A DNA stretch of 37,677 nt from the NCBI GenBank assembly GCA_015501075.1, contig JADNYJ010000313.1:1-37677 (forward strand). The letters are read 5' to 3'. This DNA is from Gymnopilus junonius. Taxonomy: Eukaryota; Basidiomycota; Agaricomycetes; Agaricales; Galerinaceae. The translations under genes were made by a program, and so were the position numbers. Shown piece after piece: positions 1 through 9,710 of the stretch. The notes below the pieces were generated by a model. The model was given only the letters and a program-made list of their open reading frames with translations. It searched no databases and was not told where the DNA came from. How positions within the stretch are numbered: position 1 is the first letter of the stretch; every line of letters starts with the position of its first letter.

Positions 1-798
1 TTGACCGCCGCTCTCACCGCCTGTTCTCACTCGGGCAATGTCGACGCCGCCCGCGCCTTGATGGATCAAATCGAGACCGACAATCGTCAGCCTGCCATCG
101 CGGATATCCGATCATACACCGCACTCGTAGACGCGTACGCACGAAGTGGTGACTTTACATCCGCCCTGGCCATCATCGAACGTGCCAAGAGCCAAAGCAA
201 CATTGGAGAAGACGACGTGATGTGGATGACGGTACTTGGTCCTTGTCGGCATTTCAAGAATTTACCTGTCGCGCAGATGGCATTCGACGTGGTGAAGAGG
301 CTTGGTTCACCCGAGCAGCTCGCGTCGGCCTACGTCCTGATGTCGGATGTGCACAAGGCCTGTGGTGATGTGTCTACCGCGTCCCGCATGCAACAAGAGC
401 GTCTGGAGAAAGGGCTTGCGAAGGAGCGTGGTGCTGTGACATTGTCGATGGGCGATGGCAAGACACATGTCTTTCATGTCAGGGAGATCCCGCCAGAGTT
501 GTCCCATGCCTCGAGCGCCATCCACCGGAAGCTTAAGGAATGGAGCCTTTGGCTGGCGGCATGTGGTGTCGGTGATGAGTCTATCCAATGCCAACATAGT
601 GAGAAACTTGCGTTGGCGTACGCAATCACGCAAGGCATGAGCCATGTTGCACTACGGAAGAACCTGCGGATATGTGGGGTTTGTCATGAGGCGTCCAAAC
701 AAATTACGGTCCTGGAATCCATCTCGATCCACCATTGGGATAGATCAAGAGTACATATTATGCAGGATGGGAAGTGCTCTTGTAATGGTCGATACTGA
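1..798 (+). CDS. PPR protein with C-terminal DYW-type cytidine deaminase domain (3' part of gene; 5' end outside window)
   Basis: The frame is open from the window edge to the TGA at 796-798, so the N-terminus is missing; the first codon (TTG) is internal. Residues 1-30 and 36-65 are PPR motifs of plant style (LTACSHSGNVDAARALM, then SYTALVDAYARSGDFTSAL). Residues 75-135 resemble the E1/E2 motifs and 141-160 a degenerate PG box. The DYW domain fills about 165-265. It shows the deaminase zinc and catalytic set HSE (199-201) and CGVC (225-228), and the second zinc site with CSC (259-261) preceded by His residues 244/245 and 252. The chain ends GRY instead of DYW. Known of the family: DYW proteins convert specific organelle cytidines to uridine, the PPR array choosing the RNA. 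Inference: a mitochondrial C-to-U editing factor. The 798 nt contain no intron and are GC-richer than the flanks, unlike the intron-dense neighbour, which fits transfer or retroposition. The family call is very strong; activity is untested. Confidence 0.9.
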   Translation: MTAALTACSHSGNVDAARALMDQIETDNRQPAIADIRSYTALVDAYARSGDFTSALAIIERAKSQSNIGEDDVMWMTVLGPCRHFKNLPVAQMAFDVVKRLGSPEQLASAYVLMSDVHKACGDVSTASRMQQERLEKGLAKERGAVTLSMGDGKTHVFHVREIPPELSHASSAIHRKLKEWSLWLAACGVGDESIQCQHSEKLALAYAITQGMSHVALRKNLRICGVCHEASKQITVLESISIHHWDRSRVHIMQDGKCSCNGRY

Positions 799-1501
799 AT
801 GTGTGTGTGTATTATAGACTGGGCAGTTGCTCTGGCAGACTTAGGGTTGAAATTTATATTGCCGTCTATCGTACAATCGAGTTGGCGAATTGGTGGAAGG
901 GTAGAATCATCAGCAACCAGTTATACTTCAGTATGTTCCTTTTCTAGCCATATAAAATTTCGACAATAATCATTATCTTCACTACAGATGTTCTTGACGG
1001 TGCGATGGTCGTATTAGCTATGTATGCACACCATGAATTTTGTCAACCCGGGCATTTTCCTGGAGCTGTCGACTCACGCCGACGAAAAGGAAGACGAATG
1101 GGCCGGCGTTTAGGTTACCTGATATCTTTTCTTCTTTTCTGCAAATTCTGGGCTTGAAATTTCTCTGGGATTATCGCCAGGACATTTGCTATGTCCTTTA
1201 CGACTTTATCCCGTACTTAGTTAGACTGTCGTAGACCGATGGCGCTGAGCTTTTACGCGAATTTAATGCGCGTTTGTCCTTACAATTTGCACTCAGTGAG
1301 AATTTTTAAGTTATAAAGCTAAAAGTTGGCTATACAAGGAAAAGAATTGTCGAATGCGCCGTGAAAAAGCTGTTATACAAACAAAGAAATAAAATGTTAA
1401 ATTCGTCACTACTAACCGCCCTCACAGTCATTCCCATCGTGCGTTGCATTTTAGGTATAAGATATTCCAGCAAAGCTTGGAATATCCACCTTCGGAAATA
1501 A
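799..1501. other. Intergenic spacer between convergent genes
   Basis: AT-rich spacer between the tail-to-tail stops of the PPR-DYW gene and the JEN-like transporter gene. It should hold both 3' untranslated regions. I see no gene, repeat or RNA gene in it. Confidence 0.6.
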
Positions 1502-4262
1502 TCACACCTTCTCGTTCTCCTGCTTCTCATCAAGCACGCTTCCGCTCTCACGTCCCGAGCCCTCTTCAGGAGTAATCTCATCTTCCATGACGGCGTCATC
1601 CTGTCCGCCGCCCTCTTCGAAGGCAGTCTTGTGCTTCTCGAAGTGTGATCCATGGTTCCTGGAGGGACGAAAGGGATAAAACAGATCAGGGAGTATTTAA
1701 GCGGGAGGTGAAATAAGGACATACTCTGGGCCGATGAGAGTGACGATGAATACAAATGCGGCTACGACGCCGATTAGAATGCCTTGTACCTTGGGAATAA
1801 CGAATGACAAGCTGAGCTCGGTGCTCGGAAAAAGAAATGCTACAACCGACCTTGGCGTAATCCGGCACATTGACGATCTTTCCGTTTTCGATGATGGTGG
1901 TCCTAAGGTGATCACCGCCAGCTGTAAAGTTGAGGATAAATACAACAAGTTAGGCAAATATCCAAAATTCAAGCGGTATGTCGAGTACTTACTTGATTCA
2001 ATTTGCGCTGAAGCAGAAGAGACCATCTAATAGATCGACAACAATGAAATCAGAAGGAGTAAAGAGATGATGAACTAATTTAATGGCATCCGACTTACAT
2101 TTCCGACTTGATAAGCGACACCAGGGAAAGTCGCTCTGAAAGCCGGAGGAGACATCTCAGAGAGTTGGATGGGAATCTATTTAAACAGATAGCGTTAAGC
2201 AATGTACACAGATAAATATAAGAAGGCCAGAGGAAAGGACGTACAACACCCCAAGCGCCCTGCACGCCAAACTGGATACAAAACGCGCCTGCGGCGAGGG
2301 CGCTGAATGTGCTGGGCAAAATCCACAGGGGGATGAAAGCTAGAGAAGGAAAAGGAAAAGGAGTCAGTGACGAGTCCTGATCGAGAAAAATAAGTGACGT
2401 TTAGAATGCTCACCTCCAATGAGGAGGACGTGGATGCTACGGATCAAAAGAAGTCAGCGTCGGGGAACAAAGGGCGGTTCTCGGAAGTAAACAAAGGATT
2501 ATTTAAAAGTATGAGTTAGAGGGTGTATGGAAGGGATAAGACGGCCGAATAATCATATAATAGGAAGAAAATCAGTCAACGAGAGCACTTACAGGATTGT
2601 CAAACGCCTGCCAATATACTGGCTGAGCCATCCGGCAAACACACCGCCGCTAAGAACAAGATTAAACAGTAGTTCATAAACTTATGAGAAAAACATACGC
2701 AATAGCACCCTAGAAATAGTGAACAAAGCATAAAGCCGGTCGGCAAAGGATTCCACTTCAAATGTAAAGAAATGAAAAGACGTACACAGTTCCCAATGAT
2801 AGTAGCAACCGTGGCATCGTGAGACGAAATACCCTTTGATTGCGTGAGGTATGTGGGATACAAATCCTACAGATGGCAAAAATGCGAAAAGAGAGCAGAG
2901 CGTGTTAGTATTCTTGGCGATGATTAATGACATCAGAGAAAATAGAATGTGAGGTCGACAGGAACGGGGAAGAGTTTTGTACCTGAGATCCGTGCGAGAG
3001 GAAGTTGAAGCCTAATACAGGGCGTTAGCACGGTTTCGACTTGTGAACATTGAGTAAGATTGGCAAGAATGTAAAGGAAGGTAATTATGGAACGGAAAAC
3101 TGCGCTCCCAGACCATTTCGTCTCGTAAAGAGTAATATTGAAGACACGAATTGACGGCCCAAGGGAACACAGGTGTGAATTCAAGAAAGAAATAACTCAC
3201 CGGTCATGAGCAAAACAGCATAGATGCACAGCAGCCAATGCTTCTTGAGCATCTCCTTGGTCTCGTGAAGGAAGATTTTAGTTTTTTTGGAGGTAGTCGT
3301 ACCCCTGGCCTTTTCCAGCGCTTTAGCCTTCAAGAACACCTCACTCTCAGGCAACAATAACCGGATGAACGCAGCAAACACAGAAACGCCCGATGCCGTC
3401 CAGAACAGTGCACGCCAGGACACGCTGACCTCTGGCACGAGGAACAGATTGATCACAGCCGCGAGGAGATACCCGACCGCGTATCCCTCCTGCAAAAATC
3501 CACTAGCGACCCCACGCGCCTCGACTGGTAAATTCTCCAACGCGGTCGCAGCTGCCAATCCCCAGATCCCGCCCATGCCAATACCAAAGAGAGACCGGAG
3601 CGCGAGGAATTGTTTGAAAGTCTGCACGAACCCGGCGCCGAGTTCTAGAATCGCGACGAGGATGAGGTTCCAGATGAGCGGCCATTTGCGTCCAAAGCGG
3701 TCGGAGAGGATGCCGAAGATGACCTGTGAAATGGGGAATTGAAATAGTTCGTGAGAAACGCCTATCAGATGCTCATGAATGAGGCTCCACGTACAGCACC
3801 AACCGACCGAAAGAGGAGGGTGAGAGTGATCGCTGTCGTCTGTAAAGCACGATGAACATGGATAATGATGTCCACCGAGTAAAGAAATGGAGAGCTCACG
3901 ATATCTGTCGTGGATTTGCCGAACTGCGTCTGGAGGTGCGTCACACTTAGAGAGACGGAGAAGAAGTCCAGAGAATCACAGGTCCAGGCCAGCCATCTAC
4001 GCGGTGCGATAACAAGGTCGAAGAGTTCATCGATAGGAGTATTTTGGTTCGAGGAAAAAGGAGAGGAAAAATACGTGAGTATACAAATTTCAAATGGCAA
4101 ACGATAGCGCCAAGCCCAAAGGAGGCGTCAATGGTCAACTCACCCTGAAAAGAAAAGGGCCCATTGGATCCAGGTCAACTCGCCCAGCACCTTCAACAAC
4201 GGTCGCGCGTCGGCGGACCTCTCCCTCTTATGTACGAGGTTGCGAAGGAAATAAGGGGCCAT
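1502..4262 (-). CDS. JEN-like monocarboxylate/proton symporter (MFS), 15 exons, about 494 aa
   Basis: Exons by splice sites (all GT..AG): 4262-4144, 3996-3900, 3839-3795, 3723-3201, 3011-2983, 2866-2786, 2709-2699, 2649-2593, 2436-2414, 2339-2245, 2176-2099, 2026-1993, 1921-1851, 1789-1725, 1658-1502. They join in phase to 494 aa from ATG (MAPYFLRNLVHK...) to TGA. Family hallmarks are present: WLAWTCDSLDFFSVS in TM1, SDRFGRKWPL in the loop after TM2, the JEN signature NFLSHGSQDLYPT, GVQGAWGV, PPAFRATFPGVAYQ, and GPENHGSHFEKHKTAFEEG after the last helix. Known of the family: plasma-membrane proton-coupled uptake of lactate, pyruvate and related acids in yeasts, usually repressed by glucose. 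The tail is acidic (EDEITPEEGSGRESGS). Exon 7 is only 11 nt, and intron 13 uses the donor GTCGGT, which is unusual. The substrate is inferred from family only. Confidence 0.93.
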
Positions 4263-4989
4263 GGTGCGACGATGGAGGAAAGGGGGAGCGAGGGAAGCCA
4301 CCAAAAAAGCCTGTTTCGCTCCACACGTCCCCCATCGTTCTTATACTTATCGCTTCGAGGTAACGGTGGTCCTTTTCTCCCGCATAACTCGGTTATGCAT
4401 TGCCCAGTCTATTTTCGTTTGAACCGTGCAACTGGACCTTTCTATAATTACGACCTTTTTATTTCCACTTGCGCGTATGTGGGGGAGAGAATTGAAACGG
4501 CGGGTATGAGCCGATCAAAATTTCCCCAGATTGCAGTTCACGGGGTTCACTATTCTTGGAAATTTTAAGGGGTACGTATGTGCGAATTTGATAGGTACAC
4601 CATCAGCCGAGCCCCTACACTCAATGGAGTCCCAGCCTCAGCTAAACGCTTGGGAGATAGGAGGTCGATACATTTAAAAGGAAGCTCTGGACGACAATCG
4701 TCTGAACGAAATTGAAATTCAATATCAGGTATGAATATGTGACGTATGCCGTACTTCGATGAGAGGAGCAAGAGAAAGCAAATGAACAACAGGTACTTGG
4801 ATAGAAAACAACGCGAGCGTAGTACAAATACTCAAACCTTTTACTTCGAACCCATGCCGCCTGCCGACCTTGAACTACTACCTCCGATACCAATGTCCAG
4901 CCCAAGGAATCGATGATGCTCCGGACAACAATCAATGGTAATTCATATTCAAATTGAATATCGATAACGTATGACATAGATGAGAAGCA
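4263..4989. other. Upstream region of the transporter gene
   Basis: Contains the 5' flank of the minus-strand transporter gene, whose start codon is at 4262-4260. Open frames here lack codon bias or homology that I recognise. No convincing TATA box was identified. Confidence 0.5.
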
Positions 4990-5040
4990 GGTGATAACAA
5001 CAAATAGCATATGCATAACAGATGAGAAAGCAGAGCAAAA

Positions 5041-5300
5041 AACAGTCAAAACACCCATACCAGAACTAAACCGAATACCACCCAAGTCAGGAGCATCACC
5101 AGCTCCCCCCGCTACCTCAAATTCGAGCTCAAGACCTCAACGTTGTCAACGTCAGCGTCAACACCAAACATCACCTCCAACATTCAACATTCAACCGCAA
5201 CACCCACCTCTCAACCTCCAACGACCCGTACAACCCCCTCCAACCCCACCTCTCCCAACATCACCTCCAACTCCCCTCCCCACCCTAACATCCTCTCCTT
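5041..5300. repeat. C-rich, A/C-biased low-complexity tract
   Basis: The plus strand is almost free of G and made of variations on CCAAC, CCACCTC and CACCTCCAAC, for example around 5160-5290. It translates to Pro/Thr/Ser-rich strings in all plus frames and Gly/Val strings on the minus strand. It borders the 3' end of the RNase H fragment, and its frames should not be read as genes. Confidence 0.6.
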
Positions 5301-5857
5301 AGCGAAGAACACCCCCCGCGACGGCCCATCCGCCGGATTCGCTTTCGTCGAAACCCACTTGGCATTGATCTTCACCCCACTCTCCCTGGCGCGCGAGAGG
5401 ATACGAGCGAGGATCCCAGAGAGGCCGTATGCAGCCGTCCAGGTGTGGGTGTAGAGTGCGTTGACGACGCCCTCGTTGTCTGATCGGATGAGGAGGGTGC
5501 GTGAGTTCTGTTTGGACTTGGACGACTTTGAGGTAGATAGGGAGGGGAAGGCGAGGATGAACCTGGATTTGAATTCAAGTTCGAATTCAAAAGTTTGGGC
5601 GAACCAAGGTACGTCAAGAGCCCAAGCTCGACAGCCACCAGCTCCGCCCAGGACATGACTACCCTGCCCATCGAATCCCGTGGTATAGCGGGATGGTTGG
5701 GCGTGAACGTCCATGCGAGCCAACGACCATCACACACGAACCCAATGCCTTGCCCTGAGGCGTCTACGTATATCTCGGGTGAACAGACAGAGGCAGCGCC
5801 CAGCTGCTCAGTCGATCCTACATCAGGATGACGATAAAGAGGGAGTTGAGGCTTCAA
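5211..5857 (-). pseudogene. Retroelement RNase H domain fragment, frameshifted
   Basis: Two overlapping minus-strand frames carry the parts of one RNase H fold. The first frame (from 5857) has EIYVDASGQGIGFVCDGRWL, with the first catalytic Asp, then AELVAVELGLLTYLGS with the catalytic Glu. The second frame (to 5211) has LLIRSDNEGVVNALY with the next Asp, and KWVSTKANPADGPSRG, the usual end of such domains. The frame must change near 5570-5620. This arrangement is typical of the RNase H at the end of reverse-transcriptase polyproteins abundant in Agaricomycetes. Weak coding-like sequence upstream (about 6010-6110, minus) could be the reverse-transcriptase connection region; no catalytic reverse-transcriptase motif was found. 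Most likely an old truncated retrotransposon copy; the exact class (DIRS-like or Ty3-like) is not decidable here. Confidence 0.7.
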
Positions 5858-6260
5858 AGGCCCATGAAGAGGAAATGACGATGCTGAGGACGAAGATGGG
5901 GATGCAGGTTCAGAAGGATCCTCCGTCTTCCCATCCGCCGCCGCCGCCGCCCAGTGGAAGAAGCATTAACAGAGGCGAAGCTCCCCCTCCTGCTTCCTTT
6001 TCCAATGTGTGAGCAGATACAACTGCACCGGCGTCCTCTCCTCCTTCGGTAGTCTCTCCGCTACCTTGATGAGCGCCTTGATCCGCTTAAGTGCTCCGTG
6101 CCCTTATAGTTGTACTGATGGGCTTGTGCCATCAAAGCCGAAAGCTGGGCTATGTCATGGGCGTATTCGCTAGCTGATGCGGTGACAAGCTGACGAGGCT
6201 GCTAGTACCGCGGGCGGAGCTGACAGTGATACTGGTGACGGTGGTAGTGGTGGTGCACCA

Positions 6261-7492
6261 TTACCCAGCGCGTGAGCAGAAGAGAGGGGGTGTTTGGAGG
6301 TTGGACGGCTTTGGGAGGCGTGAGTAATGAAGAAGTGGAGGAAGAGGCTGAAGGCGTGATTCTGAATACATTCTCAAGGCTCGACTCGGTGTTGACGGGG
6401 GAGAGATAGAGGAAGGCGACGAGGTGCTCTCCGACTCTGACGAGCTAGAGTTCAAACCATGGTCGTCACTAGAATCATCACTGAATCAAACGAAAGGTTA
6501 AGTCAGCCGAAATAATAATATTTAATATTTAAATATTATTAAATGAAAATCACATACCCGAAGCTCCCTCTGCGCAAGTCGGTCCAGAATCCAGTCGACC
6601 TTCCCTCCGTGTCCTCCATCAGATGAAGCTGCTGGAGCGCTTCAAATTCATCTTCGTCGTCGAAGAGATAATGACCGTGATCCTGGTCGATTAAATCCGA
6701 GAGTTTGGCCTCCCGAACTACACGTGGCACGTCTCTCCGTGCTTCTACCTCTGCTTCTGCTTCTGCAGCTGCGGCTGCGTTTTGCATCGCCTCAAAGGTC
6801 GACGACGACGATGCCAGTGATGGCGACAACACCTCAGAGCGTGCAGATGAGCTTCCCACACCTGCAGCACCACTATCGCCCAACCCATTAAACGTCGGAA
6901 GATACCCATGATCCTCCAACCTCGCCATCGCCAAATCCTCATATGCTATCTGGACGGCCATCAATCTATCCTTGACAGCCGTCAGCTCCCTTTGCATGAT
7001 CTCCATCTCCGCACGATATCCCGTCTGCACGCGCAGAGCGTCAGTGTGCCTTTGCTGGGCGTGTTGCAGGCGAGAGCGGTACCGCGAGAGGACCGAGTCG
7101 TCTTCTTCCCGCTGGAGAAGCCGGCCTTGGAGGATACCATCAGTGAATGAGGAGGCGAGTGGTGGGGTGGAGCTGGTGGTAGGGCTGGATGGAGGTGAAG
7201 ATGAAGAAGGATGGGAATGGGGGTCGGAGGAGGAATGGGAGAAGGAGAGCGCGGAGAAAGCTAGATGGTCTTCGTAGCTCGCACACTCTTTGCATTCTTC
7301 GGGGTGGTGGCAGGTTGAATGGTACGAAGCTGGTTCGTCCCAGAAATGGGAGTCGTATGAGGCAGAAGCGGACTGTGCCTCGTATTCGTATTGAGCAGTG
7401 TAGGTAGGGGCGCTGAAGCCGTGGGCAGCGTCAGCGAAGTCGAATCCATCGCGGCCGTGCTGGTGAATACGCGTACGGCGGAAGAACGACAT
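6261..7492 (-). CDS. Ser-rich coiled-coil protein of unknown function, two exons
   Basis: Exons 7492-6558 and 6480-6261 join in phase across a 77-nt intron (donor GTATGT, acceptor TTCAG) to 384 aa. The start MSFFRRTRIHQHGRDG is the first ATG. Visible parts: a Tyr/Ser-rich N-terminus with a small His/Cys cluster (CHHPEECKEC, about residue 62), a Ser/Pro linker, a predicted coiled coil at about 125-200 (RYRSRLQHAQQRHTDAL... MEIMQRELTAVKDRLMAVQI), an Ala/Glu-rich helix (AAAAAEAEAEVEARRDV), and an acidic segment (FDDEDEFEALQQLHLMED). I do not recognise a family. Past the intron, the sequence also looks coding in the other two frames down to about 6100, so the true C-terminus may differ through another intron or frameshifts. 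The gene itself is well supported by its long open frame and intron. Confidence 0.72.
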
Positions 7493-8372
7493 GATATCCT
7501 AGGTACTAGAATATTCGCATAGTCGTAAGTACTAGGAATACGTGGCTGAAAAATCACAGGTAGATACGTACCTCTCCAGGATAGTGAAGTAGGATACAGG
7601 AAAGAAAAGAACCAGGAAACACCTTCACGTCGTCCCACCAAGGTTTAAATGTAATTGAAGTTCCGCATGAACCAGTTACTCCTACGTGCGCGGAAGAAGC
7701 GAGGCAATATCATTATGGCCAGGCTTCTTGTCCCCATGTCCCATAACACGCCTTGAACACATGCAAGGGGTCTGTTGGACGATTTGTGGGTGGGGATTGA
7801 TCGTATCCAAAGCCCAGTCACTGCAGTCAACGACACGAGCAGATGACCTTGAACCATGTCTGAATTTGAGACGAAGTTTAAGTTTGAATCAAGTGGCGGA
7901 ACAAAGTAGCTACGTACCTGTGGAAACCTCGCAGATCAGAGGCGTAAGTGGAAGCGACAGCGAATTCGAAAGGGTATCCGGATTCTCAATGAGCTGTTGC
8001 TGAATCAGCCCTGTCGCTGCTTCGCAAATGTCTGTTCAAAACAGATCAGACAAAATCGTCAGGAATAGGCGTGTGTGATATAAAGGAATTTGAACACACC
8101 TGTACCTGCCCACGATCACGTAGGGCCCACAGTTTATGTTCTGCTGGTCGTTCCAAGCTTCCAAGGATGATCTTTGTGGAATTTGCGAACACATGCGTAG
8201 GAAACGAAATCCGGATGGGTGCTCCAAGTCAGAGTGATGGTTATGTTGTTTAGGCTCTCGATTGTTGACCAATGTTAATGACGGGCGACATATGCAGGCG
8301 GAGAAGAATGAGCCTTGAACGTAGCAGCGTAGACGACAGCGATTAGCATGAGGAACTTGAGAGGAGATACGG
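7493..8372 (-). other. Possible remains of a multi-exon minus-strand gene
   Basis: No complete gene can be built. The minus strand holds coding-like pieces: THPDFVSYACVRKFHKDHPW near 8180-8240, DICEAATGLIQQQLIENPDT near 7960-8030 after a plausible intron acceptor (TTTTGAACAG), and a segment near 7680-7830 containing DCSDWALDTINPHPQIVQQ. They cannot be joined in one frame with convincing splice sites. They lie downstream of a hydrophobic open segment (8273-8380) that the adjacent transposon interrupts. The region may be a broken or unrecognised gene. Confidence 0.3.
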
Positions 8373-8381
8373 TGCGAAGGA
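8373..8381. repeat. Target-site duplication, left copy (9 bp)
   Basis: TGCGAAGGA directly abuts the left inverted repeat and is repeated exactly at 9702-9710. A 9-bp duplication is typical of Mutator-like elements. Confidence 0.85.
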
Positions 8382-8564
8382 TAGGCCTGTGACCGGCCGT
8401 CGAAATGAGCAAAGCGTCGATTTGACGGCCTGTACACCGGGAATTTCCGTGAGTGAGCGGTCGCTTCGTCATTTCGGACATTTCCGGCCCACCTCGAAAG
8501 AGGAGGAGGTCGCCCAATTAGGAAGGCGAGGATTTTGGCAGAGCGCGTCCACCATGGCCGTCGT
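8382..8564 (+). repeat. Left terminal inverted repeat (183 bp)
   Basis: Pairs with 9519-9701 over its full length with no mismatch found. Identity ends sharply at GCCGTCGT; beyond it the two sides differ completely. The frame running through it on either strand is a by-product of the repeat and not a gene. Confidence 0.92.
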
Positions 8565-8602
8565 ACGCTTCCCATCTTCCCCTTTCCTCTTACCTGTACG
8601 CT

Positions 8603-9312
8603 ATGCACTATGTCGAGAATCTCAATGAAAAACTTTTCTTCTTCCATACATGTGCTCCAGCAGAAATCCTACGGCTTGTAACGACAGCAATCCCCGGGGA
8701 TCGACTTCCTTCACAATTCCTTGCAGGTCTTTCAGAGCCAGACAGGACAGTTTGTTACAGGGCATCGATGATATGCTGGAGTGTCTCGGGATCAAAGATG
8801 GTGCCCAGGGAAATGCAGCTGAAGGTCATTCTAGCAGATTGGAAAGGACGAGACACATTGGTTGCAGCAGGGACGGGGAGTGGGAAAACACTACCTATAG
8901 CCCTGTGCATTTTGCTCGACGATCCATCGGCCAACTTGCTCACCATCACTATATCTCCCCTCAAGCGTTTGCAAGTCACCCAGGAATCGGATTTCAATGG
9001 CCGTTTTGGAATACAGACAGTGACAGTCAATGAGGACACCTCGGACAGTATCAAGTGGTGGAATGTACGCTTTCTTATCTCCCAACCAGGAAATGCGTTC
9101 ACTAAGTTGTACTAGGACAATGTTTATGACCCTGTTTTGCATAGGAGAGGTCGTGCTCGACACATCATTGTGACTGTAGAACAGCTCTTCAAATCCTCAG
9201 CTGGACACTTCAGTAGACTAGGCAACCTCATACGGAATAATCCAGACCTCCAGAAGAAAATCATATGACTCAATATCGACGAGGCTCACTGCATCCATAC
9301 GGCTGGGATGGT
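8603..9312 (+). pseudogene. Truncated RecQ-like DEAH-box helicase fragment inside the transposon
   Basis: The frame carries helicase motif I (VAAGTGSGKTLPIA, near 8860-8900), a TISPLKRL segment (motif Ia region) and, after a 53-nt intron (GTACGC at 9064 to CTAG at 9116), IIVTVEQLF and then NIDEAHCIHTAGM, the motif II DEAH box, near 9271-9310. An in-frame TGA at 9266-9268 lies just before the DEAH box. Everything after motif II (motifs III-VI, RQC region) is missing, replaced by unrelated sequence and the right inverted repeat. Known of the family: ATP-dependent 3'-5' DNA unwinding; such RecQ-like genes are multiplied in Agaricomycetes. The fragment cannot make an active enzyme. Its intron shows it was copied from genomic DNA and not from mRNA. 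Confidence 0.85.
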
Positions 9313-9518
9313 TCTCTTGACCTCGAAAGCCGGCTTTTGCAGACTGTCTTGTTGGGCAGGCCAGTCAGGCAATACAAAAGTCATCGTCGTGGGTGGCGGC
9401 GGTGGCACATTCTCTCGAGTTTTCGACGTCAGATTGACGCGGAAAGTAGGTTTAGGGGGCATCGGGAGAAATAGGAATGAGCGTAGGTGAGGGAAGGAAG
9501 CAAAGGACGACGATGAAG

Positions 9519-9701
9519 ACGACGGCCATGGTGGACGCGCTCTGCCAAAATCCTCGCCTTCCTAATTGGGCGACCTCCTCCTCTTTCGAGGTGGGCCGGA
9601 AATGTCCGAAATGACGAAGCGACCGCTCACTCACGGAAATTCCCGGTGTACAGGCCGTCAAATCGACGCTTTGCTCATTTCGACGGCCGGTCACAGGCCT
9701 A
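9519..9701 (-). repeat. Right terminal inverted repeat (183 bp)
   Basis: Reverse complement of 8382-8564. Its outer end GGCCTA is followed at once by the second target-site copy. Confidence 0.92.
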
Positions 9702-9710
9702 TGCGAAGGA
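9702..9710. repeat. Target-site duplication, right copy (9 bp)
   Basis: TGCGAAGGA, identical to 8373-8381. Confidence 0.85.

Larger units (their letters stand above)
8382..9701. mobile_element. Non-autonomous Mutator-like element carrying a helicase fragment (Pack-MULE-like), 1,320 bp
   Basis: The element begins TAGGCCTGTGACC and ends with its exact reverse complement. Terminal inverted repeats of 183 bp (8382-8564 and 9519-9701) match base for base in my reading, and a 9-bp direct duplication TGCGAAGGA flanks both sides. Long inverted repeats plus a 9-bp duplication are the accepted signature of Mutator-like elements. The 954-bp interior has no transposase; it holds a piece of a RecQ-like helicase gene with an intron, as Pack-MULEs do in plants. 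Identical repeats mean a young insertion. Assignment to Mutator rests on structure only, because no transposase is present. Confidence 0.85.

Noticed and set aside
4642..5085. 147-codon minus-strand open frame with hydrophobic stretches
   Set aside because: No start context, no domain and no intron evidence. It runs from AT-rich spacer into the low-complexity tract beside the RNase H fragment.
8389..8628. Open frame repeated at 9452-9694 on the other strand, looking like a duplicated small gene
   Set aside because: The shared sequence is exactly the terminal inverted repeat of the transposon. The frames leave the repeat into unrelated sequence on each side.
8036..8647. 203-codon minus-strand open frame
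   Set aside because: It runs through the left inverted repeat of the transposon and across the insertion border, so it cannot be an old gene as a whole.
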